64,000 nucleotides of DNA from Anthoceros angustus. Lineage: Eukaryota; Streptophyta; Anthocerotopsida; Anthocerotales; Anthocerotaceae. The notes under the pieces were generated by a model. It saw only the letters and a program-made list of their open reading frames with translations, was not told the origin of the DNA and made no database searches. Both the position numbers and the translations under genes were made by a program. Position 1 is the first letter of the stretch; the number at the start of each line of letters is the position of its first letter. Location of the stretch: positions 496,001-560,000 of the forward strand of contig MU008170.1 in assembly GCA_010909165.1 (NCBI GenBank), given 5' to 3'. Below, piece after piece: positions 45,924-58,975 of the stretch.

Positions 45924-46535
45924 TCAAAGTACCCAAGCCAAATCTTCCACATCCACCCCGGCATACTCACACAGCTCCACTTGCAGTTCCCGTGCATACG
46001 TTTTCATCTCCTGTATCGTGGCCTGCACTCCGGCCATGAGCCGCTCCCGCCGCCTCTCCCTCTCCGAATCCAACCACTCGGCTAACGTCATCCCCCGAGA
46101 GTCCGCCACCTTTCCTTCTTTCCTCTCTTCCGCCTGCACTCCCTCAGGTGCCCTCGCCTCCGGAACCCTAGCTTCTTGAACCCTCAGTTCCTGCCATGAG
46201 GGTTTCGCCTGCTCTACACCCTCCCCTGGACCGTCACCACCACCGATATCCGGGCCGACCGAGATGACATCTCCCGTCTTGAGACCGACCGGAACATTGG
46301 CATCCAGCATCACCCCATTGTGAAAGGTCCCGTTTGAGCTGCCCACGTCCTGCAGCACCCATTGCTCTCCCTTCCACTCGATCAGGGCATGCTTTTGCGA
46401 CACGGTGGATTCCTTGATCTGGAAGACATTGGCCCTGGTCCGGCCAACAGTCACGCGCTTCTTCCTGCCGCTCCGGCAGACCAAGCCTGCAAGCTCCCCT
46501 TCCTCCACAGACAGCGTCAGCTCCGGGTGCACCAT
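45924..46535 (-). CDS. FHA-domain protein with C-terminal coiled coil
   Basis: An intronless 203-residue ORF with ATG at 46533-46535. The FHA domain occupies about residues 5-100, with the conserved Gly31-Arg32, Ser46 and His49 (STVSQKH), and Ser66-Ser67-Asn68-Gly69-Thr70 (LQDVGSSNGTFHNG). These residues bind phosphothreonine, so the protein should recognise a phosphorylated partner. A Pro/Glu/Ala-rich linker follows, then a charged helix (SERERRRERLMAGVQATIQE) that probably forms a coiled coil. Small FHA proteins of this type occur in plants and are usually nuclear; the partner is unknown. The whole gene is repeated in frameshifted form at 47.9-48.4 kb. Confidence 0.88.
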   Translation of the reverse strand: MVHPELTLSVEEGELAGLVCRSGRKKRVTVGRTRANVFQIKESTVSQKHALIEWKGEQWVLQDVGSSNGTFHNGVMLDANVPVGLKTGDVISVGPDIGGGDGPGEGVEQAKPSWQELRVQEARVPEARAPEGVQAEERKEGKVADSRGMTLAEWLDSERERRRERLMAGVQATIQEMKTYARELQVELCEYAGVDVEDLAWVL

Positions 46536-47887
46536 TTGTTCCTACCCGGACACCATGCAGCGCCGCAGCTCCAAGAACAGAGGCTTGTTTACAAGACAGA
46601 CTATCTCGGGTCCATCCAACCTTCCTCTCCAAGGCCTTCTGAAGTGCGAAAACCTAACCACCCAGAGCAAGCTCCGGCCAGCATCCTCCAGGACCGAACA
46701 TGATCCCAGTAGCTGTGCCCCTCAAGAGTACAACTTTGTGGTTGGACATAACAGAGTGCAGGCAAAGCCGCATCGGCGTGGTTCCAACACACTGGACAAC
46801 ATCATGCGGCAAAAATACTGTGAGCGCACAGACAACGCATGAACACTTATCACCCTCAACTTCGCAGCACAGGCAAGGCCATTCTCACTTCGAGACGCTG
46901 GCGCAGCGGAGCTCGATTCTCTGCTCTGCGCATGAGCCAAAAGCGCTCAAGAATGAGGAGCCCGTGAAAGAGCTGTTGAAGCTACGGCACGCGGAGCTCG
47001 CCAATTCAAAATCTAAACTTTGTCCTTTACAGGAGGGAAATTCTCGGGTGAATGTTCCTTTTATCTTTAACAATGTATTTCATGTCTAAAAGAAAAAATA
47101 TTCAAACACTCATAGATTTTAAAAAATGACCGTCACCGAACTTTGTGGGCGCAGAAGCTTCTAGAGATCCCATATTTCTGCCTACAAGACATGGGGCAAG
47201 ACATGGAGACATGGGGCTGAGCGTGAAGGAAGTCAGGGACTTCGGCGGATGTTGACAACCCTTGAAGACGAAACAAGTGTCCACGATGTGGGCTCGCTTA
47301 CCTCAAGGCTCCTGGGATTGCAGCCACATATATCTCCGATGATACAGATAATTCTATATAATTGGTTTTGCCCCAGCTTCTCCAACCTGGTCGATAGCAG
47401 ATTGTCTCCATCCACAAATCCACCACGACTCCAAGTTTGTACAAAGCGTCCATTCCCAGCAAGACATCAAATGTGTCTACATCAGTGACCAAGTAGTGAC
47501 CATCAGTGACCAAGTAGTGACCATCATTGACCAAGTAGTGTGACAAAGGTGAAGTCAATTGTTCTTGGTTTGAATGAAACCTTGAACTTGTATTCACAAA
47601 CTCAATCCTATAATCCGTCCGGAGTATCTTAAGTAAGTGACCAGACTGCCTCTGTGCTGTAACAAGCCAATCCTTGAAGTGGTCAAAGATGTCACTTTTG
47701 AGCTTCATAGGGTAGGTCCATGAGTATCGACTAAAGTCATCTGTCAATGTGAAATAATAGAGGGAACCTCTTAAGGACGGTTCATGAATCTTGCCTGAAA
47801 TGTTTGCATGGACTAATTCAAGGATCGCCTCTGGCCCTATGTGCATGTTTTGGAACTAGGAGCTCCCTCTACTTCGCTAAAATGCAA
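45966..47887. repeat. 1.9-kb duplicated unit, copy 1 (FHA gene, upstream region, copia part)
   Basis: From ACTCACACAGCTCCACTTGC to TTCGCTAAAATGCAAG. It repeats as 47888-49755. The junction shares ACTCA. Confidence 0.9.
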
Positions 47888-50800
47888 GACTCACACAGCT
47901 CCACTTGCAGTTCCTGCATACGTTTTCATCTCCTGTATCGTGGCCTGCACTCCGGCCATGAGCTCCCGCCGCCTCCCTCCGAATCCAACCACTGGCTAAC
48001 GTCATCCCCCGAGAGTCCGCCACCTTTCCTTCTTTCCTCTCTTCCGCCTGCACTCCCTCAGGTGCCCTCGCCTCCGGAACCCTAGCTTCTTGAACCCTCA
48101 GTTCCTGCCATGAGGGTTTCGCCTGCTCTACACCCTCCCCCTGGACCGTCACCACCGCCACGATATCCGGGCCGACCGAGATGACATCTCCCGTCTTGAG
48201 ACCGACCGGAACATTGGCATCCAGCATCACCCCATTGTGAAAGGTCCCGTTTGAGCTGCCCACGTCCTGCAGCACCCATTGCTCTCCACTCGATCAGGCA
48301 TGCTTTTGCGACACGGTGGATTCCTTGATCTGGAAGACATTGGCCCTGGTCCGGCCAACAGTCACGCGCTTCTTCCTGCCGCTCCGGCAGACCAAGCCTG
48401 CAAGCTCCCCTTCCTCCACAGACAGCGTCAGCTCCGGGTGCACCATTTGTTCCTACCCGGACACCATGCAGCGCCGCAGCTCCAAGAACAGAGGCTTGTT
48501 TACAAGACAGACTATCTCGGGTCCATCCAACCTTCCTCTCCAAGGCCTTCTGAAGTGCGAAAACCTAACCACCCAGAGCAAGCTCCGCCAGCATCCTCCA
48601 GGACCGAACATGATCCCAGTAGCTGTGCCCTCAAGAGTACAACTTTGTGGTTGGACATAACAGAGTGCAGGCAAAGCCGCATCGGCGTGGTTCCAACACA
48701 CTGGACAACATCATGCGGCAAAAATACTGTGAGCGCACAGACAACGCATGAACACTTATCACCCTCAACTTCGCAGCACAGGCAAGGCCATTCTCACTTC
48801 GAGACGCTGGCGCAGCGGAGCTCGATTCTCTGCTCTGCGCATGAGCCAAAAGCGCTCAAGAATGAGGAGCCCGTGAAAGAGCCGTTGGAAGCTACGGCAC
48901 GCGGGAGCTCGCCAATTCAAAATCTAAACTTTGTCCTTTACAGGAGGGAAATTCTCGGGTGAATGTTCCTTTTATCTTTAACAATGTATTTCATGTCTAA
49001 AAGAAAAAATATTCAAACACTCATAGATTTTAAAAAATGACCGTCACCGAACTTTGTGGGCGCAGAAGCTTCTAGAGATCCCATATTTCTGCCTACAAGA
49101 CATGGGGCAAGACATGGAGACATAACATGGCGTGAAGTCGGGGACTTGGATGTTGACAACCTTGAAGATTTAAATAAGTGTCCACTGTGGGCTCATATTC
49201 TCAAGGCTATACACAGCCACATATATCGGCGATAATCATAATTGGTTTTGCCCTCCAACCTCGGGTCGATAGTGCATTGTCTCCATCCACAAATCCACCA
49301 CGACTCCAAGTTTGTACAAAGCGTCCATTCCCAGCAAGACATCAAATGTGTCTACATCGGACCAAGTAGTGACCATCGGTGACCAAGTAGTGACCATCAT
49401 TGACCAAGTAGTGTGACAAAGGTGAAGTCAATTGTTCTTGGTTTGAATGAAACCTTGAACTTGTATTCACAAACTCAATCCTATAATCCGTCCGGAGTAT
49501 CTTAAGCAGAGTGACCGGGCCTGTCAGTAACAAGCCAATCCTTGAAGTGGTCAAAGATGTCACTTTTGAGCTTCATAGGGTAGGTCCATGAGTATCGACT
49601 AAAGTCATCTGTCAATGTGAAATAATAGAGGGAACCTCTTAAGGACGGTTCATGAATCTTGCCTGAAATGTTTGCATGGACTAATTCAAGGATCGCCTCT
49701 GGCCCTATGTGCATGTTTTGGAACTAGGAGCTCCCTCTACTTCGCTAAAATGCAAGACTCAAAGACAAGTAACTCTTTGAAACACTTTGGCAAGGGTTCT
49801 CTATAGCAGTCTTTTAAGGACATGTTTATTAATTTGTGCCTGTTTGCATGTCCTAGACGAGCGTGCCACAAGGAAGCTAATTGTGAAGACGACATGGAAG
49901 GTGGTCCAATGGAGTAGGCTGCTGGGACTGTTCGACTAGAGATGTCCAAAGGATAAAGATCATCACTAAGGACTCCCCTGAAGACAGCTGCCTGGAACAT
50001 CAGTTCTATAGAAGCAGCAGACTCCCTCTAAAGCACTCATCTCAAAGGTTCATAACTTCAACAACTTACTCATGGACATAGAATTCTTCCCCATCAGTGG
50101 CACGTAAAGGACATGATCCAAAGTAAGATGTGTACCATATGACAATTGAAACTTACATACACCTTAGCCTTTGATGTATAGGCTTGTCTGGTTTTGTTCT
50201 ATCTCAAGCAGACACGTTTCTTTCACCGTACCAAGTGTAAAATTGTGCCTTTGTCGGATGTGGGCTATGTGATAGTCAAGGTACCAACCACCATCTCCAG
50301 GCAACGAGCTCGTCAAACAAACTGTAAGAATCTTGACTGTTGCTTTTGGTCCAGGTCCGTCATTGGGAGCCTTGTCCTTCAAAGCTACATTACACGTCGA
50401 GCCCCGATCGTGTTCTCACTTCATATTCCAAAGACTACATGCCCAATGTCTAGCGACACCACACCAATTATAATTGCCTATGCGACGTGGGTTAGCAGAG
50501 CTAGACTCACCCTTAGAGTCTGCAGATGCTTTTCCCTTGTTTCGATTCTACTTGTATCCAACTGCCAGTGCCTTGTGGTGCTTAGGTTTAGAGCCTCTAC
50601 TGACGAACAAAGCGACTTTTGTTCCTCACGGAAGGCGCAATTATCTCCTCGGTGAGATGGTAGGCGTAACACCTTAAGAAGCTTGATATGCAATCCTAAT
50701 TGGAGCATTGTGACTAGTCACAAAATTCTAACAGGATGCTGGGAGACTGGTGAGCAACTGAGCAGCAGCATCAACTTCCTTCATGTCTAAGCCAAGAGAT

Positions 50801-51069
50801 TTCAGCTGCCGACGAAGCTGTCGGAACTTGGCGACATGTGCTATCTTGAGCCTTCTTGTCCTTGACGTCCCAGGTACGTTTGCTCTCAGGACTCCAAGTC
50901 CAAGGGCGCTATAGGCTTCCACTAACGATGTCTCATAGTTTTCGGTTTCGCAGGACTCCCCTCATTTGCAAGCGCCAGACGTCATAGTCCTTGCCTTTGA
51001 ATCTATCCTTTTCTTTGAATCTATCTCCAAAGTTATGAACCACTGTTGGTTTGGATTCTAGTGGGTCTT
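47240..51069 (-). mobile_element. Ty1/copia retrotransposon remnant, internally duplicated
   Basis: Minus-strand fragments in copia order: gag start with KDYDVWRLQMRGVL (near 50.95 kb), gag body (50.73-50.92 kb), a GAG-pre-integrase region with LWHARLGHANRHKLINMSL (49.74-50.0 kb) and the integrase core with GSLYYFTLTDDFSRYSWTYP (49.5-49.7 kb). Sequence near 47.5-47.85 kb repeats the integrase part because it lies in the duplicated unit. Many stops and frameshifts; no reverse transcriptase was found, so the element is truncated. The gypsy element's left LTR abuts its gag end. Confidence 0.8.
47888..48446 (-). pseudogene. FHA gene, duplicate copy 2 (frameshifted)
   Basis: Matches 45966-46535 with several indels. 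The start (48444-48446) and the SSNGTFHNG block remain, but the frame breaks before the FHA core (ACTCGATCAGGCATGC lacks bases found in copy 1) and again in the coiled coil. The C-terminal end is missing. Confidence 0.85.
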
Positions 51070-51457
51070 TGTCACGACAGTGACCCCGATCGGCATCAGC
51101 AAGCCTAAGACCCCACCAATCGACGTGGAGGGCTGACCACAAAGCGGCTGCCGCAGCGAGAGGCGGGACACTCACAGGCCACACCTCGTCCGCCCGGCAG
51201 CCGGGCCGGACATAGCGTTAAGCGCGCGGTGTGAGAATCGCGATCCCGTTATCCCACCGTTAGAGTGCTAACCCCTTCACGTCCGTAGATAGGAAAACCC
51301 GTTACTAACCAATCGATGTAAATAACGGTGTCGCCTAACAATTTGGATGTTCTTGGTCCGTAAGAGTGTATATAAAACCCGGTAATGAAAGCATCGGTGA
51401 TTCGGGCACATCACGGAGCCTCGTTCCGTCGCGGTCCTCGGCGGTTTGGGCGTAGCA
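51070..51457 (+). repeat. Left LTR of the gypsy element
   Basis: A 388-bp unit, TGTCACGACAGTGACC...GTAGCA, matching 56209-56595 with substitutions and small indels. A TATA-like TATATAAAACCC lies near 51370. Confidence 0.85.
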
Positions 51458-54400
51458 TCTTAGTATCGAGCCACGCGATCTTCGATCTCGGCGGAGGGGC
51501 CGGCACCGATCGGACGGCTATGGCGGACACCGATCGCTCAATGGCGCGACCGCTTACGTTGCGTGGCGGCCTCAGTTCTTCCCTGTCAGAAGGCGGACCG
51601 CGGCGGTCGGGACGCTCCTCTCCCGGCGCGGTAGAGACAATCCAGTGCGTAGGCGCTCGCGGCCACCGTCCCACGGAGATCCCACCATCCGGAGGTGGAG
51701 TCAAGTACCACGAGCAGTCCCTCGGCCGGGCCGACCTTGAAACTCCGGGCGCCGAGGCTCCTCCGCGGCCTGGACTGGCAGCCAAGGGCCGAGGCCTCAG
51801 CATCCTGGACACAGGCAGCTCCGGCCCCTGGGCGGAGAAGACCACGAGGGTGGAGGCCGTCTGCAGGGCGTAGCGGCTCGCCCGGCAGGAGTCATGGAGT
51901 CGGCCCCTACGCGTCAGATCTCGATGGTCGAAGGTCGGTGGGCGCCGATTGGAAGGCTTGTTGAGGCTATCAGGCGGCAGTCTGCGCGAAGGCGGCGGTG
52001 GATCCCGCTCCCATGCCATCGGCGCCACGAGCCCGATCGGGCCGGCGCCGTACTCGGATCTTGTCAAGAACCCCGGGTCGATGTGAAAGAAGCGGCATCG
52101 GTGGGTCATGTGGCGACGAAGCAGCGAGGAGGAGCAAACCTTGCCGGTGACGGTAAACCTCCTCCACAGTGAAAACAACAACAAGGACATCCAGTAAGGC
52201 TGCGGCTCTCTGATGCGAGCTGGGAGGCCCGGAAGGGTCGGGCCTAAGGAGCAACAGTCCCAAGAGGACTGTCCACCCAGCGCTCGATAAAAATTACGTA
52301 AGATCGAACCACGACCTTCAATGGAAGCGAAAAAGATGCACAAGCGGTTCATGTTGGTGGACAAAATTTGGACAAGTACCTCGGCGCCTCGGAGAAGGGC
52401 GACCCGGAAGATACAATTGCGTGATGTCATTGGAAGAATGCAGCGTCAGTTGGTGGAAGCGGGAAAAGCAAGTAGAATTGGGCATGGAAGCCCCATCTAC
52501 TCTGGCCCTCCTTAGCCAAATCTTCCTCGAACACTTCGCGGTCAACCCGCCGGAGCTGTATCACGATTGGAAGATTCAGAATCTTGTGCAAGAATCTGCG
52601 ATAAATTTAGCTAACCTTGGACATGCCCGCTGGGCGAGCAATCGGCGCTTCATCGATGGTGAAATTCGACCTTGAGCCGGCGTCAGGAGCACCGGTGAAG
52701 CAATGAAAGCGGCGATTAATTACGGCAATAACAAGTACAAGCATGCCAACACCCAACTGCGAAGCCCAAATGGGGACAAGCGGCAAGCGATGGAAAAGAA
52801 ACCTTCAAGCTCTTGGTGAGGAGGCGGAAGAAATGTCGGGACAAACACTTGTGCTTCACATGTGCCTCCACCGGGTCGAGTCATGCCCACAAGTCGGGAC
52901 TTCATCAAGCGGCTCAAAGGCGGGCGGACCACCCGCCCCTCGGTGGGATCGGAGGTAAGCCCAAGAGCAACGAGGTCAAGATCGAGAGATCGAGGAACCC
53001 CGAAATCGTGCCAGTAGTCGGCCAAACCTCAAACCCTTTGAGCTTCCCACATCTGGATCAAGATGCCGATAAGCATCGGAGGAGAGCAGCAGCTGGACTC
53101 GGGGAGCCAGCCACCATTTCATCTCGCGATTCGGCGGCCAACGAGTATCCTCCATCGGGGACACCGGGGCCAGTGTCGGCCAGTGGTCACCATGTTGAGC
53201 AGCAGAGGCCAAGCCAGGCGCCACACCGTGGTTTTCTGGAGGCACCAAGAGGCTGAGTTCACGGTCGTGCCGCCCTTTGCCACGATCTCATCGTTGGCTT
53301 ATACCACTCCAAGCACACCTGGGTGTTGGGCACACACGGTTGTGCAAGTCGGTGGCACCAATATGTCATGCGAGGGAGATACATCCCGACAAATTGTTTT
53401 GCGGTATCGGCCCTCAATAAGCGGTGCCGGCGTTATACATCGCCCTCAAGAGTCTTACCTCTGGAGTGCAGTGAGTCCGGGCCACTCGGACGGAGGCTGC
53501 ACTTCCATGAGCCATGAAGGATACGCTCACGAGTCGCCGGTTCGAGCCGCCCGAACTTCCCCCGCGGCGATGCATGGACCACGCCATCGAGCTTGCGGGC
53601 ACAAAGGTTAGTATCGCCTTATGGTGCTGCGAGCGAAGAAATCAAGCGGTGGATGAACTCTTCTGGCGGCTTCGTTCGGCCCTCGGTGTCGCCCTTGATT
53701 GCACCGTGATCTGGTGGCCAAACCGGCGGTTGGAGGTTGTCGTCGATTAGCGGCTGAACAAGGCAACCATCGAGGCGTGTACGGATGCGGAATCGATGAG
53801 ATTACGGACCAACTCCATGGGACACGTTACTTCACCAAGATCGACACGAGGTCGGGGTTTTACGGATCGAGTCGGGAAGGCGATGAACACAAGACCGCCT
53901 TCCGCTGACCGCTTGAGTGTCGTTATGGCGTTCGGGCTCTGCGCCCGCCACCTTCGATGTCTCATGCAAGAGATCCGAGGCCTTTCGGCCACGGGGTGGA
54001 GTCTTCGGGCGACATCCTAATCTACACAAGCGATCGGAGGAACACTATCGATTATTCCGGCGAGTCATGGAACTCCTTGGAAGCATAATCTCTGGCAAAG
54101 AAGCAAGTGCGTCTTATGCGGGAAAAATCACGAATACAGGGCACATCATGCATGGCGGTATCTCGATCGACACCCATAAAATCCAAAGCGATTATGGGTG
54201 GCCCTTCCAGCGTGACCAGGTGCGAGGCTTCCTCGGCATGGCGGTTTCTACCGCGAGTTAGTCGAATTTCGATCGGTGCCATGCCAGCGGAGGCCCTCAA
54301 AGCATCCGTAGAAGGCCATCACGTTGGGAAAAGGCGCGAAGGCCTTCTCTCTCCAAGCGGCTCCTCGGCACCGCTCCCGTCCTTCGTGGCGGACGGCGCA

Positions 54401-56208
54401 GCCCTACAGTACGGGCGCCTCCGATCGGGCTATTGGGGCGTGTTGTCCCAAAAGCGGGGTCATCGCCTGAGTCCGTAAGCTACGATGCTGGCGTAACTTC
54501 TGCTGCGACAAGAAATGTTAGCCATCATACCGCCACCAGGTATGGCGCCACTACCTACTCGGCCAACATTTCACTTGCTTCGACCACCATTCGCTCTGAC
54601 ACACTACTCAACGCCTACGGTAGCGGTGAACACTATGATATGGACATCAAATCGTGGCGGGACCCTCCAGCGTCGTGGCGGGCTCGGCGGGAGGCTGCAC
54701 CTTGATGGTGACGGTGGAAACCCTGCGCCAGGTTCGCGGCTACGCCAAGGACCCAAAATGGTGGTCGGTTTATCAGCGGTGTTAGCGGAACGCATAAGCG
54801 GCATACCCACTAGCCTCCTGCGGTCTACTCTATCAGGGGCGCAAACCTATAGGGCCGTTTGGTCATACCAACCCGGTGACCCAACTCAAGCGGGCCATCC
54901 TACACGACTGCACGGCGGCCCGATCTCGGGACACCTCGGCATCGACAAAACTTGTCGAGGTCAGCGGCATTACCATTGGGAGGACATGCGGCGGATGTCA
55001 TAGCATGGGTCCGCTCACCGCACCTCCAGCAGGTCAAAGCAGGCATCGAAACTCCACAGGCTGCTGCAACCCTTACAGATCCCTTGGCGATTTGATCCAT
55101 CTCCATGGACTTCATCACTCACCTACCTCGGACACGCTCCGGCAAGGGCGGCATCGGGTGATTGTCGAGGTGTCAAGGTTTGCCACCTAGTCCCCACCAC
55201 ACAGTTTGACGACCGGCGGATGTTATCGGGAAGTGTTTGGTGCATGGCGGAAAGTATCGTGTCGGCGGAGACCAGAAGTTCCATCTCGATTACGGAAGGC
55301 GTTCACGAATCCTCGGGATCCGGCAACTCATGTCCTGACTGCCACCCAGGGGCAGGGCGGTCGACGGAGAAGCACAACCAAGTCTCACGAAGACATCTTT
55401 GCGCCACTTACGCCGGGAAAAACAAGGGCGGTGGGAGGAGCTTTTACCTCTTATGGATGCAGCGTATAACTCCTCCAAGCATGCCTCAAGTCGCCCCTTC
55501 AAGCTCTTGTATGGTGAATGCCCACCACCTCTGGCCTCTGGCCTCCTCTCCCAACGCCAATGGCAAGCGCATGAGAACTCACGGAGGATGTGTTTCCACG
55601 AAGTTCATGAGGCAGAAGGCGTGGCGGCACGGGGCAGTACAAGCGACATGTCTTTGACAAGGGGCCTTGCCCATCTCTTACCGAGGTTGGACGGATGGTG
55701 TGGCTTCGTATGAAGCCCATAGGTATCCCTCTCAGTGCGAAGCAGCTCGCGTCTCGGTTTGTGGGTCCTTTCCCATCACCATTTGCATCAACCGGTCGCA
55801 TATCGGTTGGGCTTCACGCTGGAAAGATGTGCCGGACGTTCCATGTCTCTATGCTCAAACCACAGGTTCCCGCCCCGCCACCTCCGGCCGGAGGACCACG
55901 GCCTGACTACCGGCCCCTCGGCATCTCCCAGTCGGACCCATGGGACCCGAGTGCAGGAAGGCCGCGTCTCATCGGTAGGCCCTAACCCTCTTCATCCGCC
56001 CCCGGCTGCTCCAGACCACGGTCCCTCACGGTCTTCTAGCCGGACCCGCATCCTAGCAAGCGCCCGGTCGTGCGCTCTCGGGCGATCACAGTTTCAGTCG
56101 GATGGGCCATGAGCCGATCACGGCCGCCACATGGGAGGCGAGCTTGGTGCAACTTCCCTCGACTCCGCACCCATGGTCGGGAGGACGGACCAGCCTCGGT
56201 GGGGAGAA

Positions 56209-56595
56209 TGTCGCAGCGGTGACCCCGATCGGCATCAAGCCTAAGACCCCTGCCAAGCGTAAGGAGGCCGGCGTACCAGCCACGCGGCTGCCGCGGCGGA
56301 GGGCGGGACACTCACGGTACCCACACCGTCCGCCCGGCGAGGCGGACATGCGTTAGCGCATGCGTGTGTCAGAATCGCCGGTCCCGTTATCCCACCCGTT
56401 AGAGTGCTAACCTTCACGTCCGTAGATAGGAAAACCCGTTACTAACCAATCGATGTAAATAACTTGAATTGTCACTAACAAATTTGGATGTTCTTGGTCC
56501 GGACCGAGGTGTATAAAACCCACACGTAAATGAAAGCATCGATTCGGAGCACATCACGGAGCCTCGTTCCGTCGCGGTCCTCGGTGATTTAATCA
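56209..56595 (+). repeat. Right LTR of the gypsy element
   Basis: 387 bp, TGTCGCAGCGGTGACCCC...GATTTAATCA. The flank (TGTATATATACATATG) matches the start of block P. Confidence 0.85.
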
Positions 56596-57784
56596 TGTAT
56601 ATATACATATGTATATGCAATACGCTTGTAACCTAAATGTTACATATACTCATATCATTTTAAATAAAATTTGCATATACACGCATACGCTACCTACAAG
56701 CAAGCTTCCACCTTAACTCAAAGCGCTTACAATTGTTTTTTCAATGATAACCTCCGTATATCAATTCCACACAATCTAGCTACGGAGATGGAGGGTGCAG
56801 CACATATTGTTAACATGAGTCTTGGCAGCACTTCCCATTGCACTCTACATGATCCGCCGGACATACTACAAATGGAGCGACATGATCCGAGGTGGAGATG
56901 GAGCAGTGAACCACACAATGTTCCCATGTCTCCCGGTTGGAAATATTCCCGAGTACATAACATAGATGGGGCATCTCCTTTGGCTCACTTGGCATGAATT
57001 CAAATGCAAACTCATGATCCAGCTGGGGTGGAGCAAGTGCGGCACATGGTGTCAACCACGGATCTCCGCATGAGTTCCCAATCCAAGTGATCTTGCACAA
57101 TCCACGATGGAGCTTCCACTTTCACAAATCTCCCAAGCTTGCGATGCCACCTTCCATACACCGATGTGTTTGTCAACACCCTGATGATCCTGCATCCCTA
57201 TCCTCCACCTCAAGTTCCTCTTCTACATCAGCAACCAACTTGTTCTTGATAGCGCCACCATCTTGTATAAAATAAAAGACAATTGGGTCACTATTCCACC
57301 TAGTTGTCACCTCTGTCTACACACATTCGATTTCTTCACTCGCCCATAAAATCCACCAAGAGATGCCCTTTTCCACTTACCAACATCCGAATCCGTGATG
57401 GAGCCTACATCACATTTTACAATCAAGGTGCGTGATAGCCATAGATTTGAAGTAAATAAAAAAAACAATTAACTCACTATTCTAATCCTGCAATCTATCT
57501 CTAGATGTCATACCATCGATGCCCACTGCCACAATTGCCTATCCATAGGAAACATAACAAGATACACAAGGATGTCTTCATTGGAATGAAAGAAAGAGCC
57601 AAACAACAAGATAAAAAATATATATGGAACCTTCCAAGGAAGCTTAGGGAGACCTCATATACCTCACATATATAAGACGATCTCTAATCAGAAATCAAAA
57701 CAATTTATATTGTCGATTATAAAATAAAATAGATTTCTAATCTAAATTTAAATCCAAGTAAATAAAATATTCAATATATGTACA
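56596..57784. repeat. Block P, copy 1
   Basis: Begins TGTATATATACATATGTATA. It is repeated in shortened form at 60171-61146. The intron-like stretch GTGCGTGATAGCC...CTATCTCTAG (about 57430-57504) is seen in both copies, so an eroded spliced gene is possible. Reading frames differ between the copies because of small indels. Confidence 0.8.
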
Positions 57785-58975
57785 TAGATAGCTTAAGAGG
57801 TGTAGCGGACATGGGGTCTCTATGCTAAGGTCATATGATGAAAATTGAGAAGAAGCTTTAGGTGTTGCAATTACAAGCGTTGCGATAACATAAAAAGGTA
57901 TCAAGTACCGGGGACCGTGTTTGGTGTTCGAGTCTTATGACTTATGACCGTATGTATGAAAAAGTCGCCGTAGTTGAGGGCACGGACCAGGTAAGCATGC
58001 GGACCTGGAAGGTCGAAATGCCCGATGGCAAAGGCGAGCCGAGTAATCGCTTTGTGCTTGCATGCCGTGTGAGATTGAAGTCCCCTGCTACTACTGGATG
58101 GAGGAGGATTTTACCGTGCGGCAAGAGCTGAACTGAGCTTCCAAGGCGCTTTCTTGTGGCGTCTTCTTCCTCCCTCATGGATGTTTGCATGCTCGTTGAA
58201 GAAATGGATCATGCATCTTCGTTGGGATTGATCCCAGCTTTGCGCCTCCTTTGTGAGACCTGCAGGTGGAACAAAATTTCTTCAATTCAATTCAAATTAG
58301 TTGTGGCAAGAGGTGGCGGTGGAGAAGCTTCGTGCTCTTGCCCTCGTTGAGGTGGATTGGGAGCGTCTTGGCCATGCCAAGGGATGTGTATACTATTGGG
58401 CCGCCCAATTCTCTCAACGCCTCCTTGTTGCCGCTAGGAAGGCCCCTGCGGCGATCTCGCGACAAGAAAACCTCGCAGGCCTCCGATCCTAATTTCTCAA
58501 GCCGATGAACATTGTACGCCGCCGTCCTTCCTCGTTGATAAGCTATAGCAACGCTTGACGAGCTCTTCTCGCAGAGCGGATGATGGGATGGACCCATTCA
58601 TGGCTCCTTCTAAGATGTCGGGTCCAGATTCACGCTCAAGAACGCGCTCTCCTTAGTTAGCTTCGTTGGTATAGTTTTCTACGTTTAATTCCACCGCCTT
58701 TGACTAAAGGGCGTGCATACTCGAACTCACAATATAAATTTATTTTTTCTCGCAAAACATGCTAAGATCACTTAGAGAGGCTTGCTATTAAATTTATTGT
58801 TCTCTAGCCAGAGTTCTATTCCTCAGAATTAGTTATGACATTGAAATAGTCACTAGTGAGTATCATTCTAGGTAGAATGAGCTTATTCTAAATGGCGACA
58901 AAAAAAAGCTCATTCTTTCCAAGAATCACTAGCAAAAATAAGAATGATGGAAGATATTAATTTCAAGAATGTATA
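57785..58975. repeat. Block Q, copy 1
   Basis: From GATAGCTTAAGAGGTGTAGC to TTTCAAGAATGTATATATAC. It is repeated at 58976-60170 with one visible one-base difference (TTTCTTC versus TTTCTTTC). Short ORFs on both strands (60-117 residues) have no recognised domain. Confidence 0.9.

Larger units (their letters stand above)
51070..56595 (+). mobile_element. Ty3/gypsy LTR retrotransposon, degenerate, both LTRs present
   Basis: The left LTR is followed at 51460-51473 by TTAGTATCGAGCCA, close to the initiator-Met primer-binding site. A purine tract GTGGGGAGAA (56199-56208) precedes the right LTR. Fragments in order: gag zinc knuckle (CRDKHLCFTCASTGSSHAHK, 52.82-52.9 kb); reverse transcriptase (ITDQLHGTRYFTKIDTRSGF near 53.8 kb); RNase H side (RDQVRGFLGMA near 54.2 kb); integrase (SGHLGIDKT near 54.93 kb; WEELLPLMDAAYNSSKHASS near 55.45 kb); and the C-terminal GKMCRTFHVSMLKPQ (55.83 kb). 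Domain order (RT before integrase) identifies Ty3/gypsy. Frameshifts and stops everywhere mean it is inactive. No matching target duplication was found. Confidence 0.88.

Noticed and set aside
51411-52430. 339-residue minus-strand ORF
   Set aside because: Antisense to the gypsy gag region, GC-rich, no ATG-supported domain; the plus strand carries the element's ordered features.
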